Assembly: GCA_965153355.1 (NCBI GenBank)
Contig: OZ231126.1
Location: forward strand, 103,726,001-103,790,000
Length of the DNA stretch: 64,000 nt
Direction: 5' to 3'
From: Flaccisagitta enflata
Lineage: Eukaryota; Chaetognatha; Sagittoidea; Aphragmophora
Part shown: positions 60,601-64,000 of the stretch, in pieces
Numbering within the stretch: the stretch's first letter is position 1
Layout: every line of letters starts with the position of its first letter
Notes under the pieces: model-generated
Database searches by the model: none
What the model saw: only the letters and a program-made list of their open reading frames with translations
What the model was told of the DNA's origin: nothing
Program-made: the position numbers and the translations under genes

Positions 60601-60824
60601 ATTTTACATTTTTGTCCCCGACGAACAGTTTTCGTCGGTGACTATGTGATAGCAGTGATCGTGTAGTCTGTTTGTCGTCGTCGTTTAAAACCTTCTCATA
60701 ATTTTGGATCCAGACTTCAGAATTTTATGAAACTATGCTGGTGTTGTTAATAGGTCAATAGGAGCTTGTGTACCAATTTTCAAAAAAATTCATAAACTTT
60801 TACTACCCTTTGCCTATTATTTTT

Positions 60825-61350
60825 GTAGTAATATTTTACTGGACTTTGGCGATTTACATAGGCAGAGGGTAGTAAAACTGTGTGAATTTTTTTAAAATTT
60901 AGTATACAAGTAATGGGTACTAAATAATCGTCTCTGCAAAATTCGAATTAAATCTGAAGTCTGGTTAATGAGATATTAGCTTGTTTAAGTAGTAATATGT
61001 TACTAGGACTTAGGCGATTTACATAGGTAGAGGGAAGTAAAACTATGTGAATTTTTTTTTGGATTTGGTATATAAGTAGAGGGTAGTAATTAAACAACCC
61101 CTGCAAAATTTGAATTAAATCTGAAGCCTAGTTTATGAGATAATAGCTTATTTATGTAGTAATATGTTACTAGGACTTAGGCAGTTTACATAGGCAAAGG
61201 GTAGTAAAGTTATGTGAATTATTTTTTAATTTGGTATACAAGTAAAGGATATTAATTGAACTGCCCCTGTAAAATTCGAATTAAATCTGAAGTCTGGTTT
61301 ATAAGATATTAGCTTATTAATGTAGTGATATGTTACTAGGACTTGGGCGA
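60825..61350. repeat. 165-bp tandem satellite
   Basis: Units starting GTAGTAATATGTTACTAGGAC occur at 60825, 60989, 61156 and 61322 (spacing 164-167). The preceding 60785-60825 carries part of the unit inverted (TTTTACTACCCTTTGCCTAT), making a boundary hairpin. No coding potential. Confidence 0.9.
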
Positions 61351-61439
61351 TTTATATTGAGGATTGGAGTTGATGAATTTTACTTGCTTGCTCATTTATT
61401 ACATTCTGATTTTTCTTTAGGTTTGCCATCATGGATTTC

Positions 61440-61745
61440 AAGATTCATCTTCAACTACTGTCATCATCTTCAACTACTGTCATCATCTTCAACTACTGTC
61501 ATCATCTTCAACTACTGTCATCATCTTCAACTACTGTCATTATCTTCAGCTACTGTCATTATCTTCAGCTACTGTCATTATCTTCAGCTACTGTCATTAT
61601 CTTCAGCTACTGTCATTATCTTCAACTACTGTCATTATCTTCAACTACTGTCGTCATCTTCTGAATTACTGTCATCATCTTCAACTACTGTCATCATCTA
61701 ACTACTAAGGGTCATCCTCTTCAACTACTGTCATCATCCTCAACT
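61440..61745. repeat. 18-bp minisatellite (TCTTCAACTACTGTCATC)
   Basis: About 16 units with two variants, CAACTACTGTCATCA and CAGCTACTGTCATTA, in blocks. All frames stay open and are not genes. It follows a possible CAG acceptor-free ORF start at 61330, which I do not accept as coding. Confidence 0.93.
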
Positions 61746-63190
61746 ACTTTCATGTTATTGCCCTTATTCACTTCTGTGGCTCTTGTTTTGCCCAATTCAA
61801 AAGCTCCCTCTCCACAAAGCGTACCCATCTGTGTTTGCCTCTATGTCCAGTTAGAAGCCCCTTTTCTCCACCTTGTTGTGTTGGTCTTACTATCTTTATC
61901 TTGATAGTCCCGCGCTTATAAATAAGTCACTGGTCCCTTGTTTTGTTTTGCTTGTCTTCCCCACTCCCTTGTAAGGATGAATTTTATTAAACACACTTTC
62001 CCTTGTATAAGCACCTTTTAATTGTCTTGTCTTGTCCTGTTATATTGTGGAAATGTCCTTTTTTCCCCTTCTGCTGAAATCTTACAAATATTTTTCCCCT
62101 CCTGTCTTAGGATTCTCATCAAAAGCCGCATGGTCTGGAAACAACAACTTCAATTCTAAGGAACAACGACTTCAATTCAAAGGAACAACGACTCCAATCC
62201 AAAGGAACAACGACTCCAATTCTAAGGAATCAACCACTTTAACCATAAGTTAAGATTAATAGGAAAAATGAAACCCTAGCTCTCACCCCTCGTGGTGGCA
62301 ACAATAATGGCACTCAACCACTTGTTCTTTTACTTGTGGTTGGCTAAAACTTTTTATAATGTTCAAATAAAGCGTGTTTTTTAAATTGATTCATGGCATT
62401 CACCCTTAGTGGTGGCTAAAACTTGTGATTTGTGAGGTTCTTAATGTTCTGAACGGAATTTTACGGACTGGGAATTGAGCACTTTGATTTTAAATCTTAC
62501 TCAACAGACATGCAGAATATATTATTAAAGATCAAGATTAGATAGTGACCTACATCTAAGTCTGCTTCCCTCCTACTTAGATTTTCTAAATTGCAACCCT
62601 GGCGAAGGGGGCGTTTGGGTCGCTCATCAAGCTGCAAACTCGTCCAAATTCACACTACAAAAATGGAAAAGTAAACCGGCTGCTTAATTATATCAAGTAT
62701 AAAACAAACAGGACTGAACAGATCACATTATCAAACCTATCTTTTGTTCGTATGGTGGTGCAGGGAGACGTCGGTTATCGGTTTACATGCGTGCATTTGT
62801 GAGGCAGGTAGTAACTACCTGCCTTACTGCTGCATGTGTGTGAACCCATACCCGGAGTCTTCTTGCATCTTACCTTACCTATGATGCTCCTAAAGCAAGT
62901 TGAACTTTGTCTTCTACTAAACAAACAATATGTTTAACACCCTCCGGATTGCAAACCTTCAAGCTTCCTATACTGTTTTTGTGGATCATATTTTGTTGAT
63001 AAGACTGTGTAACCTCCTCGAGCTGTAATTGATTACCTGCAAATTGTACCCAAGGATTGACGTTTTATTCCACCTGCATTGTGAATTGTGCTCATTTTGG
63101 ATTTATGGCTTATTTGTGATCCCCTCTGAATAATATGCAAATGCGTCCTCCCCCCATGTACGTTCCAGAGAAATAGATGTTCATTTCATT
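61746..63190. other. Largely unassigned sequence with a 24-26-bp tandem repeat
   Basis: Bases 62145-62225 are about four copies of CAATTC(T/A)AAGGAACAACGACT. The rest (61746-62140 and 62230-63170) has no open frame above 70 codons outside repeats and no recognisable RNA gene. CATTT repeats lie at 63180-63200. Confidence 0.5.
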
Positions 63191-63199
63191 TCATTTCAT

Positions 63200-63590
63200 T
63201 TCCCTGGCCTAAAATCTGCCCACTTAAGCTTCAATTCAGCCATCTCAGGCCTCAGATTAGCTCCTCCATCCATCCATCCATCCATCCATCACCCATCCAT
63301 CCATCCATCAATCCATCCATCCACCCATCTGTTCTTTGTTTGATCATGCCTTCCCTTCTCCCCGTCGAGCCTCCCTGGCCGAAAATCAGCCCTTTTGGGC
63401 AGCGGCCCCGAAGGGGTCGATGACCTATGCTTTCACACATATGGGGGATTTTCTCCTTCTTCTTCTCCTCCTCCTTCTTCATCTTCTACATACCCCCCCT
63501 CCCCCCAGCCACGAGGCCCATATCTCAGCCTCAAGGCCCATATCCCAGCCTTGAGGCCCAAGTCCTGAGATAGTCCGCCAGCGGGTTTGG
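63200..63590. repeat. (CATC)n tract, hairpin box and degenerate GAGGCC minisatellite
   Basis: (CCAT)n at 63267-63325, GGGCAGCGGCCCCGAAGGGG box at 63398-63418, (CTT/CTC)n at 63450-63485, then two TCAGCCT(C/T)(A/G)AGGCCCATATC units. The same composition as the repeats in the phosphatase introns indicates one dispersed family. Confidence 0.8.
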
Positions 63591-63767
63591 GGGTGTTCAT
63601 CAACGAGGAATGAACAATGTTGCTGGTCAATTCCTTAGAAACTGTTCGCTGGCCTAAGCCCAAAAAACATTGACAAATGATTTTGTTCATGGAGGGCCCA
63701 AAAAGACATGTTCATGAACGACCATTCATTGAGGGGTAAATAAAGCCGTTGCTGAACAGGTAAAAAC

Positions 63768-63912
63768 AAGGCCGGATACACGGCCATCATTTGCAAGCAG
63801 GTGACAGGGAAACATGCGTGTTTCCTTTTTTGACCTCGTCTTACGGACCAACCAGCAGCGGATGGGCCAGACGGACAAAGCCTCTCATAGAGTTGCGTGT
63901 CCGCAACTAAAA
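63768..63912. repeat. Dispersed GGCCGGATACACGGC-type repeat, second copy
   Basis: Shares the AAACAAGGCCGGATACACGGC start and GTGTCCGCAACTAAAA end with 52447-52655, but has a different, shorter interior. The flank 63590-63767 contains TGAACAGGTAAAAA-like repeats that recur inverted at 63950. Confidence 0.7.
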
Positions 63913-64000
63913 AGCACTCCACCAATGGTTTTGTTGGTGGAGTGGGTTTTTTACCTGTTCATGAAAAATGCTCGTCTGGCTGTTAAAGAACAGCAAAAAA

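Overview
The window looks like nuclear DNA of an invertebrate animal. It is AT-rich, crowded with microsatellites and minisatellites, has genes split by short GT-AG introns, and carries two recognisable animal-type genes: a fibrinogen-related secreted protein and a low-molecular-weight protein tyrosine phosphatase. The species cannot be named from the sequence.

The dominant structure is a giant inverted repeat. Bases 1-25078 reappear in reverse complement at 25158-50993, around a 79-base spacer that itself folds into a hairpin. Every gene of the left arm has a partner on the opposite strand of the right arm. In spot checks of translated pieces the arms are about 97-99% alike, except for a strongly diverged patch (about 22840-24167 against 26065-27830) that holds a minisatellite in the right arm only. 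The left arm runs off the window, so its true length is unknown. The arms could be a real inverted segmental duplication or two haplotypes joined head to head by the assembler; both readings fit what is seen.

From the centre outward, each arm holds: two miniature transposon-like elements; a block of outward-transcribed genes of viral/Polinton character (zinc-finger acidic/basic protein, protein-primed family B DNA polymerase of Polinton/adintovirus type, a multi-exon protein with possible PC4-like folds, a Cys-containing acidic/basic protein, a five-exon polyglutamine protein with one membrane segment, a Glu/Arg coiled coil); about 2 kb without genes; the phosphatase gene; the fibrinogen-related gene facing it; and (GAAA)n-rich sequence. 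The polymerase is broken by lesions shared by both arms plus private ones, so decay began before the duplication or divergence. No integrase, packaging ATPase, protease or capsid gene was recognised, so the block is either an incomplete Polinton-like relic or a divergent lineage. Several of its genes have phase-consistent spliceosomal introns, including a GC-AG intron inside polymerase motif B.

The unpaired part (50994-64000) is mobile-element and satellite territory: a 400-bp (GA)n tract, a 5'-truncated Helentron (Pif1 helicase followed by an endonuclease/exonuclease/phosphatase domain) cut by a precise 1.6-kb nested insertion, an 18-bp minisatellite at 59.4-60.1 kb, a 165-bp satellite at 60.8-61.5 kb, and several dispersed short repeats.
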